NCBI GenBank assembly: GCA_018666555.1
Contig: JABIZD010000017.1
Coordinates: forward strand, 1 to 33,021
From: Gammaproteobacteria bacterium
GTDB taxonomy: Bacteria; Pseudomonadota; Gammaproteobacteria; Pseudomonadales; Azotimanducaceae
Direction: 5' to 3'
DNA: 33,021 nucleotides
Shown here: positions 15,962 to 25,160 of the stretch, piece after piece
How positions within the stretch are numbered: position 1 is the stretch's first letter
How the letters are laid out: the number at the start of each line of letters is the position of its first letter
The notes under the pieces: generated by a model
Told to the model about the DNA's origin: nothing
Database searches by the model: none
What the model saw: only the letters and a program-made list of their open reading frames with translations
Made by a program: the position numbers and the translations under genes

Positions 15962-16921
15962 ATGAATAAATCTATTTTTTTCAAAATCTGCCTGGTTTTG
16001 TATCTGGCCCTTGTCAGCATAAGTGAGGTCAATGCCGATAAGACTAGTCCTGAATTTCAACCACTACGAATTATTGATGTTGCCGCAATGGACTGGGATA
16101 GTTCCTGGGCGGGGTTAAATGGTACTAGCCAGGGGAAATTGCTGTATTCAGGCGGCGGTAGCATGATGCTACTGGTGTCGTTTAATCCTGGCTGGGACGC
16201 GGTTAATAAAACCCGTCACTATCATGACTTTCATGAGTGGGGTTACGTGCTGGAAGGTGATTTTCTGATTTATGATTTTGTTAGTCCCGAGCAGTTAATG
16301 GGAACCAAGTACACGATGCGAGCGGGTACCTGGATGAGCCGGCCACCCTTTAGTATTCATGGCAATCGTCCGGATGCCATGTTGCAGCAGCAGGTAACAC
16401 CTCCTTCTGTGCAATTGGTATTTGCAGAAGGTGGTAAAAATTATAGCCTTGATCCAGACAACAAATGGTACAGCGATGATTGGAAGCAGATACAGGAATG
16501 GACTCATCCGCTTTACCAGAATTCAGCTTTACCTGAGTCCATGGAGTGGGAGGATTCAAGAGACCTGCAAGGCGCTAAAATAAAATTGCTGAGTAATGAT
16601 ATTGCCGGCGGGTTTAGAGCCAGACTCGTTTATCTGCCGCCAGGCTGGTCTTACTCTGGTGGCCAGGCTAAGTCGTATTATAAAAAGGCCCGTCGTTTTA
16701 TCTATGTGTTGGCTGGAGATCTAGCCATAGGGTCAGATGTTCCCGGTGCCGATACCAGAACCATTGGTAAGGATTTCTTTGTTGAGCAGGCACCGATGAG
16801 CCTCTGGCAATGGGCAGATGGGCCGAGCACCCAAGCCGGTAGCATGTGGCTTGAAGTCACCTATGCTGAAGGAACCCGATTTGGTAAGGGGCCTATCGAG
16901 CCCCTGCGTTTTATACCCTGA
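15962..16921 (+). CDS. secreted two-cupin-domain protein
   Basis: A 319-residue protein. A Sec signal peptide (MNKSIFFKICLVLYLALVS, probable cut after VNA) precedes two cupin-like halves. The first has HYHDFHEWGYVLEGDF, giving metal-ligand candidates His86, His88 and Glu92, and GTWMSRPPFSIHG with a further histidine. The second has YYKKARRFIYVLAGDLAIG and lacks the HxH pair, so it is probably structural. I chose the ATG at 15962 because it begins a proper signal peptide and has GAGG 11 bases upstream; an in-frame ATG at 15890 would prepend 24 non-leader residues. It resembles bacterial cupin proteins of unknown reaction (isomerase, dioxygenase or lyase are all known in the fold). It diverges from the flavoprotein operon across operator copy 3. 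Confidence 0.82.
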   Translation: MNKSIFFKICLVLYLALVSISEVNADKTSPEFQPLRIIDVAAMDWDSSWAGLNGTSQGKLLYSGGGSMMLLVSFNPGWDAVNKTRHYHDFHEWGYVLEGDFLIYDFVSPEQLMGTKYTMRAGTWMSRPPFSIHGNRPDAMLQQQVTPPSVQLVFAEGGKNYSLDPDNKWYSDDWKQIQEWTHPLYQNSALPESMEWEDSRDLQGAKIKLLSNDIAGGFRARLVYLPPGWSYSGGQAKSYYKKARRFIYVLAGDLAIGSDVPGADTRTIGKDFFVEQAPMSLWQWADGPSTQAGSMWLEVTYAEGTRFGKGPIEPLRFIP

Positions 16922-16928
16922 ATTGTCG

Positions 16929-18260
16929 TTATTGTTTAGCGACTTCAGCTCTGAAGGGTTTTAGTCCCTTCCATAAGAACAGGGCTGCAAGCAGGCCTGA
17001 ACAACCAGCCATAATAGCGAGAGAAAATCCCACGGCTTGATCATCGTGAAAGACGTAATCGGTGATCAAGGCAATGATGGTCGGACCGAGACCAATGCCG
17101 ATCAGATTCAGGAAAAACAGGTAAAAGGCCGATACCATTCCTCTCATGCGATTCGGGGTAACCTGTTGCAGCGCTGCCGCTGCTGCTCCAAAGCCGAAAC
17201 TTGCGAAGAATAGAAGTGGGCAATAGATCACAAGAACCCATTGAAGTGTTGGCATGAATGGCACCAGCACTGCAAAGGGTATGCAGCCAATGCCAGCCAC
17301 CAGGCCGGTGCGCATCGCGCCATCTACGAAACCTTTTCGACCCAGGTAGTCGGTTAGCCAACCGCCGACAATAATACCAGCGGTTCCGAAAACTAATATT
17401 AATGCACCAATGGTCGGCCCAGATTGCCCCACAGACATATCAAAACTTCGGCTTAAAAAAGCCGGGGTCCAGGCGGTAATCCCGTTGAAAACAACTCCGA
17501 GCAGAGAAAAACCAAGATAATGGGTTCCGAAAACACGCCATCGGGCTCGAACGTAAGCAAAGACTTCGGTCATCGAAACCAGGTCACTTCCTGAGGCCGA
17601 GTTTATATGCCGTACCGGCTCGCGTACCGTATACATGAGCGCGGCAACGATCAGGCCGGGTAGCCCGACAATGAAAAATGCAGCCTGCCAGGATCGAATG
17701 GTACCCACCACGGGCAGGGTGATTTCCGGTGTGCTGGTTATCGCAGCGATAACGGTACCACCGATGATAAAAGCCAGTCCGGCTCCAACGAAGGCTCCAG
17801 TAGTGTAGACACTCAGTGCCCGGCCAAGTTTTTGTGGTGGGAACAGATCGGCGATCATTGAATAAGCAGCTGGCGACAAGGCAGCCTCACCCACGCCGAC
17901 GCCAACTCTGGCAGCGAACAGTTGCCAGTAGCCGCGAGTGATGCCGCAAACTGCCGTCATCAGGCTCCAGGTCGCGACTCCCAGGGCGATAATGCTCCGC
18001 CTGTTGTACTTGTCAGCAAGACGTCCGATTGGGATGCCCATTACAGTGTAGAAAATAGCGAAAGCAAATCCGTGTAGTAGGCTGATTTTAGTATCACTTA
18101 GCTGAAGATCCTGTTTGATAGGTTCGATCAGCAGGCTGAGTATGAATCGATCAGCAAAAGAAAAAGTGTAAGCGATGAATAAAATGGCCAGGGCATACCA
18201 GGCGATTCCGGTAGAAGGCCAAGTGGAATTTTCGTTGGTTACTGCGTTATTTGATGTCAT
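16929..18260 (-). CDS. MFS transporter, spinster-like type
   Basis: A 443-residue, 12-helix carrier. TFSFADRFILSLLIEPIKQDLQLSDTKISLLHGFAFAIFY at the N-terminus, GIPIGRLADKYNRRSIIALG (the loop 2-3 motif), and ARVGVGVGEAALSPAAYSMIADLFPPQKLGRALSVY match the spinster-type MFS proteins that are frequent in proteobacterial catabolic clusters for aromatic and hydrophobic compounds. The substrate cannot be deduced. The loop between helices 6 and 7 is short. It is transcribed alone, convergent with the bicupin gene (7 bases apart) and divergent from the BBE/molybdenum-hydroxylase operon, with operator copy 4 in the shared promoter region. The presence of this carrier, the ACS-type carrier and the NCS1 permease suggests import of more than one related substrate or an exporter role for one of them. 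Confidence 0.87.
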   Translation of the reverse strand: MTSNNAVTNENSTWPSTGIAWYALAILFIAYTFSFADRFILSLLIEPIKQDLQLSDTKISLLHGFAFAIFYTVMGIPIGRLADKYNRRSIIALGVATWSLMTAVCGITRGYWQLFAARVGVGVGEAALSPAAYSMIADLFPPQKLGRALSVYTTGAFVGAGLAFIIGGTVIAAITSTPEITLPVVGTIRSWQAAFFIVGLPGLIVAALMYTVREPVRHINSASGSDLVSMTEVFAYVRARWRVFGTHYLGFSLLGVVFNGITAWTPAFLSRSFDMSVGQSGPTIGALILVFGTAGIIVGGWLTDYLGRKGFVDGAMRTGLVAGIGCIPFAVLVPFMPTLQWVLVIYCPLLFFASFGFGAAAAALQQVTPNRMRGMVSAFYLFFLNLIGIGLGPTIIALITDYVFHDDQAVGFSLAIMAGCSGLLAALFLWKGLKPFRAEVAKQ

Positions 18261-18331
18261 AGCGATTTTCTCAATTAGGTCAAAGAAGCTGAATCATATG
18301 TTCGTAGCTGCCGGGCTTGTTTGATATTTAA

Positions 18332-18347
18332 TTTAGCAAATGATAAA
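18332..18347. promoter_or_regulatory. cluster operator, copy 4 (one mismatch)
   Basis: TTTAGCAAATGATAAA differs from the perfect inverted repeat by one base in the left arm (G for T). It lies 71 bases upstream of the MFS start at 18260 and 174 bases before the BBE oxidase start at 18522. The imperfect arm may mean weaker binding. Confidence 0.7.
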
Positions 18348-18354
18348 TTAGCGT

Positions 18355-18374
18355 GAACATCATATATGATGTTC
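18355..18374. promoter_or_regulatory. perfect 20-bp palindrome, second shared motif copy B
   Basis: GAACATCATA followed directly by its reverse complement TATGATGTTC makes a fully symmetrical 20-base site seven bases after operator copy 4. Its core ATCATATATGATGT (18359-18372) recurs at 15870-15883 with one change. It could be the site of a second dimeric regulator. TATGAT at 18365-18370 could also be a -10 box for the long plus-strand operon. Confidence 0.55.
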
Positions 18375-18521
18375 GAGGGATGATGCTAGTAGGGCGACAG
18401 GCTTTATGGTAGTTTTTTGAGGTTGAATTACTCGGTTTGGTCACTCTTTGAAGGTGATTCAAGGTAGGTCGGTAAAGGGCCGTCGGTAAGTTTTGGGTTT
18501 CAGTGAATAGGGGAAGTAGAT

Positions 18522-20003
18522 ATGAAAAGACGTGATTTTGTTAAGTCAGCAATTGGTGTGGCAGCAGCAGCCTATATACCTGCTAGTCAGGCGGCAAAGT
18601 TTCCTGCTGAGCTGCTGGTGCTATCCCGTACGGGCGTCGAAAAAGTCTTGAAACGAGGAGAAATTGAGGACCTGGCAAGTAGTCTCAGGAGAGCTTTATT
18701 AGTCCCTGGTAGCCCTCGTTATAATGAGGAACGAAAGATCTGGAATGGTTTGTGGGATGACCGTCGACCTGCATTGATTGCGCAATGTATCGACATCAGT
18801 GACATCATCAATGCAGTCAATTTTGCACGAACCCATGATTTGTTAGTCGCGGTTCGTGGAGGCGGGCATGGGATCTCAGGCCAGTCGGTTTGTGATCGAG
18901 GCATGGTTATCGATCTGTCCGAGATGCGAGGTGTATACGTCGATACCAAGACCCGGACGGCCAAGGTGGAAGGCGGTGCTCTGTTGCAGGACCTGGACAG
19001 GGAAGGCCAGTCCTATGGTCTGGTGTGCCCGGCTGGAGTGGTATCGCATACCGGCGTCGCAGGACTTACTCTGGGCGGTGGGATCGGTATTCTGATGCGT
19101 AAATACGGTTTGACCATCGATAATCTACTTTCCGTGGATATAGTTACCGCTGATGGCAAATTACGACACGCCAGCGCTGATGAGAATCCGGATTTGTTCT
19201 GGGGTGTGCGCGGCGGCGGTGGAAATTTCGGTGTGGTCAGCATGCTTGAGTACCGTCTGCATGAATTTGGGCCGAACATTCTGACGTCAAGTAGCTTCTA
19301 TGAGCAAAGCCAAGCAAAGGACATGTTCAACCGGTTTTTTGAAAACTCTGAAAATGTCCCTAATGATTTTCATATCTGGGCGGGGATGAGTATTCAAGAG
19401 AACGGAACACCCTTGACCATGATGGGCTTTACCTATGCGGGTCCGATGGATCAGGCTGATCGCATGACTCGACCATTACTGGGCCAGGGTAAACCTGTGT
19501 CGGAATTTACGGTTCCGGTTAATTATGTTAAGCAACAGAGTCGCATTGATGCTCATAACGCCCACGGCCGCAGTTATTATATTAAGGGCAGGCATGTTAA
19601 CGATTATGACCCAGCCATGACGGATAACATCCTTGAACGTTGGCAGCATGACCCCCGCAGAGTCAATACCATGCGCCTGGTGACCTTTGGTGGCGCTATA
19701 GCGGAAGTTGATAATGATGCCACGGCCTGGCCGCATCGACAGACGAAATGGGATCTGGAATTAGGTGCAAGCTGGACGGGTGCTGAAGATTCTGAGGAAT
19801 TTGTCGAATGGGGGCGGGACTACTGGGATTCTATCCTGCCCTATACAGAAGACAGTTTTTACGTCAATGAAATTATGGATGAGACCCAGGCTGAAATCAC
19901 AGCTAACTATGAGTCGAATCACCAACGTCTGGTTGCCCTGAAGAATACCTATGATCCAAAGAATCTATTTCGTTTGAACGCGAATATCAGACCCAAAACT
20001 TAG
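18522..20003 (+). CDS. Tat-exported FAD-linked oxidase of the BBE family (BBE1)
   Basis: A 493-residue PCMH-type flavoprotein. MKRRDFVKSAIGVAAAAYIPASQA is a twin-arginine leader with an AxA-type cut site near residue 24. VRGGGHGISGQ (111-121) contains His116, the expected 8-alpha-histidyl FAD attachment. SHTGVAGLTLGGGIG (175-189) is the pyrophosphate loop. The C-terminal YDPKNLFRLNANIRP is the berberine-bridge (BBE) motif. Cys169 (GLVCPAGVV) lies near the region where bicovalent members carry a 6-S-cysteinyl link, but the spacing to the GGG loop differs, so a single covalent bond is more likely. Members oxidise alcohols, amines or lactols with O2 as acceptor. A GGGGA precedes the ATG. It is the first gene of the eight-gene plus-strand operon and a paralogue of the gene at 31411. 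Confidence 0.9.
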   Translation: MKRRDFVKSAIGVAAAAYIPASQAAKFPAELLVLSRTGVEKVLKRGEIEDLASSLRRALLVPGSPRYNEERKIWNGLWDDRRPALIAQCIDISDIINAVNFARTHDLLVAVRGGGHGISGQSVCDRGMVIDLSEMRGVYVDTKTRTAKVEGGALLQDLDREGQSYGLVCPAGVVSHTGVAGLTLGGGIGILMRKYGLTIDNLLSVDIVTADGKLRHASADENPDLFWGVRGGGGNFGVVSMLEYRLHEFGPNILTSSSFYEQSQAKDMFNRFFENSENVPNDFHIWAGMSIQENGTPLTMMGFTYAGPMDQADRMTRPLLGQGKPVSEFTVPVNYVKQQSRIDAHNAHGRSYYIKGRHVNDYDPAMTDNILERWQHDPRRVNTMRLVTFGGAIAEVDNDATAWPHRQTKWDLELGASWTGAEDSEEFVEWGRDYWDSILPYTEDSFYVNEIMDETQAEITANYESNHQRLVALKNTYDPKNLFRLNANIRPKT

Positions 20004-20021
20004 AGAAACAGCAAATCGGTA

Positions 20022-21866
20022 ATGAAAATGTATAAAAATAGTAATTCACTCTACTCATCCGTTCTTTATGTTCTCCTGATTGCTGTCTCCGTGAGCAGTT
20101 GTACAGATCAGGAACCAGAACAGCCCGTAGTCAAGCAGGGTCATGAAATCGTGACCTTTGCTCGAGCAGCGATGGGAGGTGAAGACGCCTTGCAGCAGCT
20201 TACCGGGTTATCCTTTCGCAGTGATCGAGACTACTACATTATGGGCCAGGGTCCTGAACCGGGTCATGGTTTAATGAGATTGGCTCGTGCCGAGATGACG
20301 GTTCAACGCGATACAAAAGGAGACAGGTTAAGGCTCGATACCGTAACCAGAAACCCGGCTCGAGGCGGAGGCTATACAGAACGGAAAAGTCACGAATTAA
20401 TCATTGGTGAAAACGGTTATTTGCACGATGCGGGATTTTTAGGATTGCTTAAGGATGCCGACAGAGCCTTGCCCGCCGATAGAATGGCAGCAACGCTTAA
20501 GACTGAATTTCTGCTCAATCCTCACCTCATTCTTCAGGAGCTGATAGATGGTGAGTCAATACTCGCGAGTGATCAATCAAGTGGTACAGTCCAGGGTCGG
20601 TTGTTCAATGTTGAAGAGGCAATGCCGGTTACGTTGGACCGCGTTCGTCAGACCGGCAAGCGGACACTACTTGCGACCCAGGTCTGGCTCGACCGTTCCA
20701 GTGGAACGCCCTTCCACGAGCGCATGGTTGAAAAAATCGAAATTGATTCCGACTGGCTAAAAAACTGGCGAGCTGAAACGGCTATAGATCCAGATGCCCA
20801 TTATGTGCTGGTCGTTGATGATGAGGTTTATCCAATTACGCTCTATATCAATAAGCAGTCAGGTCAATTAGTCAAACTGCATACCCTGGAATGGGACGTT
20901 GTTTATGGTGATGTATCGCTGGATGTTAACTACCTGGACTGGCAGGTCAAAGATGGCGTGAGTTTTCCGCAACGGGTCCTCATGTCATATGGTGGTGCCC
21001 CGAGAATCGAGGTGTCGCGATCTGAACTCAAGGTCAACCCTGAGTTTGATGAAATATTTTTCACACCACCTGAGAATATAGCCTATGTACACGATGAAGA
21101 AGTCGCGGAAAGGACTCGAAAGCTGAGTCAGAGCTTGCTGATGTTCGGCTTTGCTGGCGTAGGTAGGCCGACTATAGAGTCTATTGAGCTATCTCCCCAG
21201 ATTCAGTTGCTATATGCGGCGCCGAAGGACGGTGTCTTTACCATGGTCATCGAGCAGGAAAATAGTTTGATTGTTGTTGAGCCTGGTCAGAATGACCTGA
21301 AAGGGGAGGTCATTATTGACCGATTGGCCAGTGAATATCCGGATAAGCCGATCAGCCACTTGATTGTTTCGCATCATCATAACGACCATGCCGCTGGCAT
21401 TCGCCCCTATATCGCTGCTGGTGCGGAGCTGGTTGTGCACGACACCGCGGTGGACTTTTTTAAAGAGCAGACCAGTCGACCTCAGTCACGAGTTTTAAAG
21501 GATGCCCTGGACCGACAGCCCACGGAAGCAATCATTGTAGGTGTTGCGGCAGATACCCCTTTGCGAATTGAGGATGCCCAGTTGCCGGTGGTTATTTACC
21601 CTCTGGCGATGGGGCATGTGCCTGATATGGTTTTTGTTTTTGTTGAAGGCCCGGATCTGCTTTATGGCGGAGATTTATATATCAGCGGTCTGGCCAGGGA
21701 TTTGCGGTCTGGCAAGAAACGGCCCGCAGACATTCTTCCTTTTCATGCTGCCAAATCGTTGGATGAAGGCATTCGGCAATATGGGCTTAAGGTGTCCAGT
21801 CTAGTGGGCTCTCATGACCAGCAGGTCGTCGTATACGAAGACTTAACAAATTACCTCAGCGACTAA
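20022..21866 (+). CDS. metallo-beta-lactamase-fold lipoprotein with long N-terminal domain
   Basis: A 614-residue protein. The leader ends in a lipobox-like VSSC with Cys27, so it is probably a lipoprotein anchored on the periplasmic side of a membrane. Residues 30 to about 365 form a beta-rich region I cannot name, with repeated strand-like segments. From about 385 a metallo-beta-lactamase fold follows, with LIVSHHHNDHAAGI: His451, His453, Asp455 and His456 fit the HxHxDH metal motif. Further candidates are VVHDTAV and the late MGHVPDM. The family hydrolyses esters, lactones, thioesters or phosphodiesters. It lies 18 bases after BBE1 and 28 before the molybdenum hydroxylase, so a lactone made by a BBE oxidase is a reasonable guess for its substrate. 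The start is the first ATG; a second lies two codons in. Confidence 0.82.
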   Translation: MKMYKNSNSLYSSVLYVLLIAVSVSSCTDQEPEQPVVKQGHEIVTFARAAMGGEDALQQLTGLSFRSDRDYYIMGQGPEPGHGLMRLARAEMTVQRDTKGDRLRLDTVTRNPARGGGYTERKSHELIIGENGYLHDAGFLGLLKDADRALPADRMAATLKTEFLLNPHLILQELIDGESILASDQSSGTVQGRLFNVEEAMPVTLDRVRQTGKRTLLATQVWLDRSSGTPFHERMVEKIEIDSDWLKNWRAETAIDPDAHYVLVVDDEVYPITLYINKQSGQLVKLHTLEWDVVYGDVSLDVNYLDWQVKDGVSFPQRVLMSYGGAPRIEVSRSELKVNPEFDEIFFTPPENIAYVHDEEVAERTRKLSQSLLMFGFAGVGRPTIESIELSPQIQLLYAAPKDGVFTMVIEQENSLIVVEPGQNDLKGEVIIDRLASEYPDKPISHLIVSHHHNDHAAGIRPYIAAGAELVVHDTAVDFFKEQTSRPQSRVLKDALDRQPTEAIIVGVAADTPLRIEDAQLPVVIYPLAMGHVPDMVFVFVEGPDLLYGGDLYISGLARDLRSGKKRPADILPFHAAKSLDEGIRQYGLKVSSLVGSHDQQVVVYEDLTNYLSD

Positions 21867-21894
21867 GAATATAAGCACTTACTGGAGCTAGAAA

Positions 21895-24282
21895 ATGACG
21901 AAACAATATGTAGGTAATAGCACCTCTACCCTGGACCACGCTGCATTTGTTTCTGGCCGGTCGACGTACACAGCGGACCATATCTTTCCGAACCAGCTCC
22001 ATGCCCATTTTGTTCGCAGCACCCATGCGGCAGCAAAAATAAAGCGGGTCGATTTGAGTGGAGCCGAAAGAGTATCGGGTGTGGTATTGGCGATGGACGG
22101 TATGCAGGCTGCGGAACATCTCGATCCCATCCCCCACTTTGTTGACCCCATTGTTTTTGGTGGTAAAACGACAAATCTTCGCTGCCTTGCCTTGGGCCAG
22201 GTCAGTTACTTTGGGGAGCCTGTAGCGGTGGTGGTTGCCAAAGACAAGAAAACAGCACTGTATGCAGCTTCGCGGGTTAATGTTGAGTACGAACCAACCC
22301 AGGCGGTACTTGATGCTTCTGACGCAATTGACAGTAATGCTCCAAGAGTAGTGCCTGAATGGGCTGATAATATGCTCATGCAGGTCCCATTCGGTGGTGG
22401 AGATTGTGCTGCGGCCTTTGAGGCAGCCGATCACATCGTTAAAACAAAATTAAAAGTCCACCGGCAGTCTGTTCAGCCCATAGAGACCCGCAGTTACAAT
22501 GCCGTATGGGATCACCGTGAAAGTGCCATCACGCTATACGCAACAGCGCAAAATCCCCATCCACTTCGATATGTATTAACCAATGCTTTGCGCATGCCCG
22601 AGAACAAAATGCGAATTGTTACCTCAGCAAGTGGTGGTGCATTTGGCCTGAAGATGCATGGTCATCCCGAAGAAGCGCTTATATGTCTTCTGGCTAAATT
22701 GACTAAGCAAGCCGTTAAATGGATTGAAAATCGCGAGGAATGTCTTCTTACAGGGGGCCGAGAGCAAGAACATGAAGTCGATTTTGCGATTAATGCAGAT
22801 GGTCGAATACTCGGAATAAGGGATCATTTTCTCGCAAATGTGGGTGCACCAGGAGGAACACCTGGCTGGGGTATGGCTTTTTTGACTGGTTTGTCGATGC
22901 CTGGACCCTACGATGTTGCCGATTTAGATGTATTGGCCAATATTGTGGTCACAAATAAAGCTCCTTGGAGTTCTTGCCGGGGTTATGGCAAGGAGGTGAC
23001 GGCGCTGGCCCTTGAATTGGGTATCGATAAAGCCGCTCGAGAATTGAACATGGATCCCGTTCAGCTGCGTTATAAAAACTTCATTAAATCAGATGCGTTT
23101 CCAAAAAAGAGTGCCACCGGATTGATCTATGATTCGGGTGATTATCAGGGTGTTATGGAGAAAACTCTGCAGCTGATTGATTATGATGGCTTTCGTGACC
23201 AGCAGGATGCGCTGCGAGAGGAGGGCACCTATGCAGGTATTGGTGTTGCCTATGAACTAACACCGGAAGGAGGGGCTCTGCCCGGTACACTCGTGGCTGG
23301 ATACGATACCTCGACCGTCAAAGTTGACCCGAGTGGCTTTGTTACCGTATTAACAGGTGTTACTGACCCGGGTGGCGGCAACAGGACTGGTATCGGCCAG
23401 ATTGTTGCAGATGAACTCGGCGTAGAGTTTGAAAAAATACGCGTAGTGCAGGGTGATACACAATCCTGTCCGTATGGTTTTGGCAACTATAGTGGCCGCA
23501 GCACGATTGTGGGAGGAGGGTCCGCAGCGTTGGCGGCCCAGGATATTAAGCTGAAGATCATTACCCTTGCGGCGGTAATGATGGAAGTTCCCGAGGAGAC
23601 CATTGAGATAGCCGGCGGTATTATATCAACCTCTGCTGATGCAGGCTCACAGATGAGCTTTGTTGAAGTCTGTTATGCGGCTTATACAAGAAATTATGAT
23701 ATAGCCGCTTGTATTGAGCCGCCGCTCGAATCGACACGCACGTTCAAACCCGGGCTGATTAGCCATACACCGGATGAGGAAGGGAAAATCAACCCTTATC
23801 CGAGTTATTCGAATGCGGCCTATGCTGTGGTGTGCGAAGTAGATATTGAAACCGGTAAGGTTTCTCTGAAAAAATTCGCAGTTGTTCATGATTGTGGCAA
23901 AACAATTAATCCGATTTTAGTAGAAGGCCAAGCCTGTGGTGCCGTTGCTTTTGGAATTGGCGGGATGCTGGGTGAAGAAATTCTCGTCGATGAGAGTGGC
24001 AGGCAGTTAACCACTGATTTGGTCGATTACACCATGCCCCGTGCAGCTGACGTTCCGCCAATTGCGCTTGGCCACCATGATACGCCTAATCCGATTACAT
24101 TTATGGGGCTTAAGGGAGCTGGAGAGGCTGGTGTCGGTGGTTCTGCCGCTGCGGTGGTCAATGCCGTAAATGATGCATTGAAATGTTTGAATGTAGAGGT
24201 CCTGGAATTACCTGTCAGTGCACCCATTGTGTGGAAAGCCATACAAGCGGCGTCATTGGGCTCAACGGAGACAGAATCGTGA
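21895..24282 (+). CDS. molybdenum hydroxylase large subunit (xanthine dehydrogenase family)
   Basis: A 795-residue molybdopterin-binding subunit. The N-terminal a/b hammerhead covers about residues 15-130 (ALGQVSYFGEPVAVVVA). GGAFGLKMHGHPEEA is the counterpart of the GGGFGGK cofactor loop, SSCRGYGKEVTALALE holds the conserved arginine, TGVTDPGGGNRTGIGQIVADELG is a further cofactor contact, and LKGAGEAGVGGSAAA contains the catalytic-base glutamate (GAGEA). No CO-dehydrogenase form I signature (AYRCSFR) is seen, so this is a hydroxylase that inserts water-derived oxygen into an aldehyde or an electron-poor ring carbon. A GGAG lies ten bases before the ATG. Its stop overlaps the GTG of the FAD subunit. 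The gene order large-medium-small is complete, so a full enzyme is encoded. Confidence 0.92.
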   Translation: MTKQYVGNSTSTLDHAAFVSGRSTYTADHIFPNQLHAHFVRSTHAAAKIKRVDLSGAERVSGVVLAMDGMQAAEHLDPIPHFVDPIVFGGKTTNLRCLALGQVSYFGEPVAVVVAKDKKTALYAASRVNVEYEPTQAVLDASDAIDSNAPRVVPEWADNMLMQVPFGGGDCAAAFEAADHIVKTKLKVHRQSVQPIETRSYNAVWDHRESAITLYATAQNPHPLRYVLTNALRMPENKMRIVTSASGGAFGLKMHGHPEEALICLLAKLTKQAVKWIENREECLLTGGREQEHEVDFAINADGRILGIRDHFLANVGAPGGTPGWGMAFLTGLSMPGPYDVADLDVLANIVVTNKAPWSSCRGYGKEVTALALELGIDKAARELNMDPVQLRYKNFIKSDAFPKKSATGLIYDSGDYQGVMEKTLQLIDYDGFRDQQDALREEGTYAGIGVAYELTPEGGALPGTLVAGYDTSTVKVDPSGFVTVLTGVTDPGGGNRTGIGQIVADELGVEFEKIRVVQGDTQSCPYGFGNYSGRSTIVGGGSAALAAQDIKLKIITLAAVMMEVPEETIEIAGGIISTSADAGSQMSFVEVCYAAYTRNYDIAACIEPPLESTRTFKPGLISHTPDEEGKINPYPSYSNAAYAVVCEVDIETGKVSLKKFAVVHDCGKTINPILVEGQACGAVAFGIGGMLGEEILVDESGRQLTTDLVDYTMPRAADVPPIALGHHDTPNPITFMGLKGAGEAGVGGSAAAVVNAVNDALKCLNVEVLELPVSAPIVWKAIQAASLGSTETES

Positions 24283-25148
24283 ATCTAAGAATGCAATATG
24301 CGCGACCCAGAAAACTAGATCAGGCGACCGAGCTACTTGATGCCCTTGGTACCGGGGCCATGGTGATTGCTGGAGGACAGGAGTTGATGCCGTATCTGAA
24401 TTATGGGCGCATCAGTCCGTCCATATTCATGGACATCAGTGGTCTGGCAGAACTTGAAGGTATTGAGGAAACAGCTCAGGGAATTTCCATTGGCGCATTG
24501 ACAGTACATCGGCAGATTCAGATAAACCCTGTTATCAACAGTGCGTTGCCACTGCTGTCTTTTGCGGCCGCACAGATAGGGGGAGGCAGGCAGGTTCATA
24601 ATCGAGGCACAATTGGCGGAAATATTGTTGCAATGCATGCTCTTTATGACATTGCTCCCGCGCTGATTGCGCTGCGTGCCCAAATTGAAGTTGCCGGAAA
24701 TCAGGGCTTAAGAACGGTTCCGCTGACTGAGCTTTTGGTTGAAACTGACCATGACTTGGGCACCAAGACGCTGCTGACACGAATCGTCATTCCGGCTATG
24801 GACCCAGCCAGTGGCTGGGCTTATGAAAAACTTAAAATAACAGAGGGTAGTTACGGCTCAGCTAACGCAGCAGCCATAGTCCTGCGCAAGCCAGATGGAG
24901 ATCTGCAGGTTGATCTGGTGGTTGGTGCCGTTGCTGAACAACCCGTTGATCTCACAGGCCCGCTATCTGAGCGGCTTAGAGATAATCCTGATACTGATTT
25001 GGATGAGCAGATTGACGCAGTTTGTCAGGCGGTAATCACCGATCCTATTTCTGATCAGCGTGGACATGCTGAGTACCGAAAAGCCATGGCTTGTGTAGTT
25101 GCGAAACGGGCAGTCGCAGCTGCAATCAAAAAAATAAAAACATCTTAA
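24279..25148 (+). CDS. molybdenum hydroxylase FAD-binding (medium) subunit
   Basis: A 289-residue FAD_binding_5 plus CO_deh_flav_C protein that passes electrons from the 2Fe-2S subunit to an acceptor. AGGQELMPYLNYGRISPS corresponds to the usual AGGTDLMP motif, and HNRGTIGGNIVAMHALYD to the second FAD motif, although the common SHADP ending is altered to MHALYD. I chose GTG at 24279 (VNLRMQYARP) because it overlaps the large-subunit stop as GTGA, has GGAG upstream, and begins exactly at the family N-terminus; an in-frame ATG at 24183 would overlap the previous gene by 100 bases. It is followed after 12 bases by the small subunit. Confidence 0.9.
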   Translation: MNLRMQYARPRKLDQATELLDALGTGAMVIAGGQELMPYLNYGRISPSIFMDISGLAELEGIEETAQGISIGALTVHRQIQINPVINSALPLLSFAAAQIGGGRQVHNRGTIGGNIVAMHALYDIAPALIALRAQIEVAGNQGLRTVPLTELLVETDHDLGTKTLLTRIVIPAMDPASGWAYEKLKITEGSYGSANAAAIVLRKPDGDLQVDLVVGAVAEQPVDLTGPLSERLRDNPDTDLDEQIDAVCQAVITDPISDQRGHAEYRKAMACVVAKRAVAAAIKKIKTS

Positions 25149-25160
25149 AGGAGCAGGATC

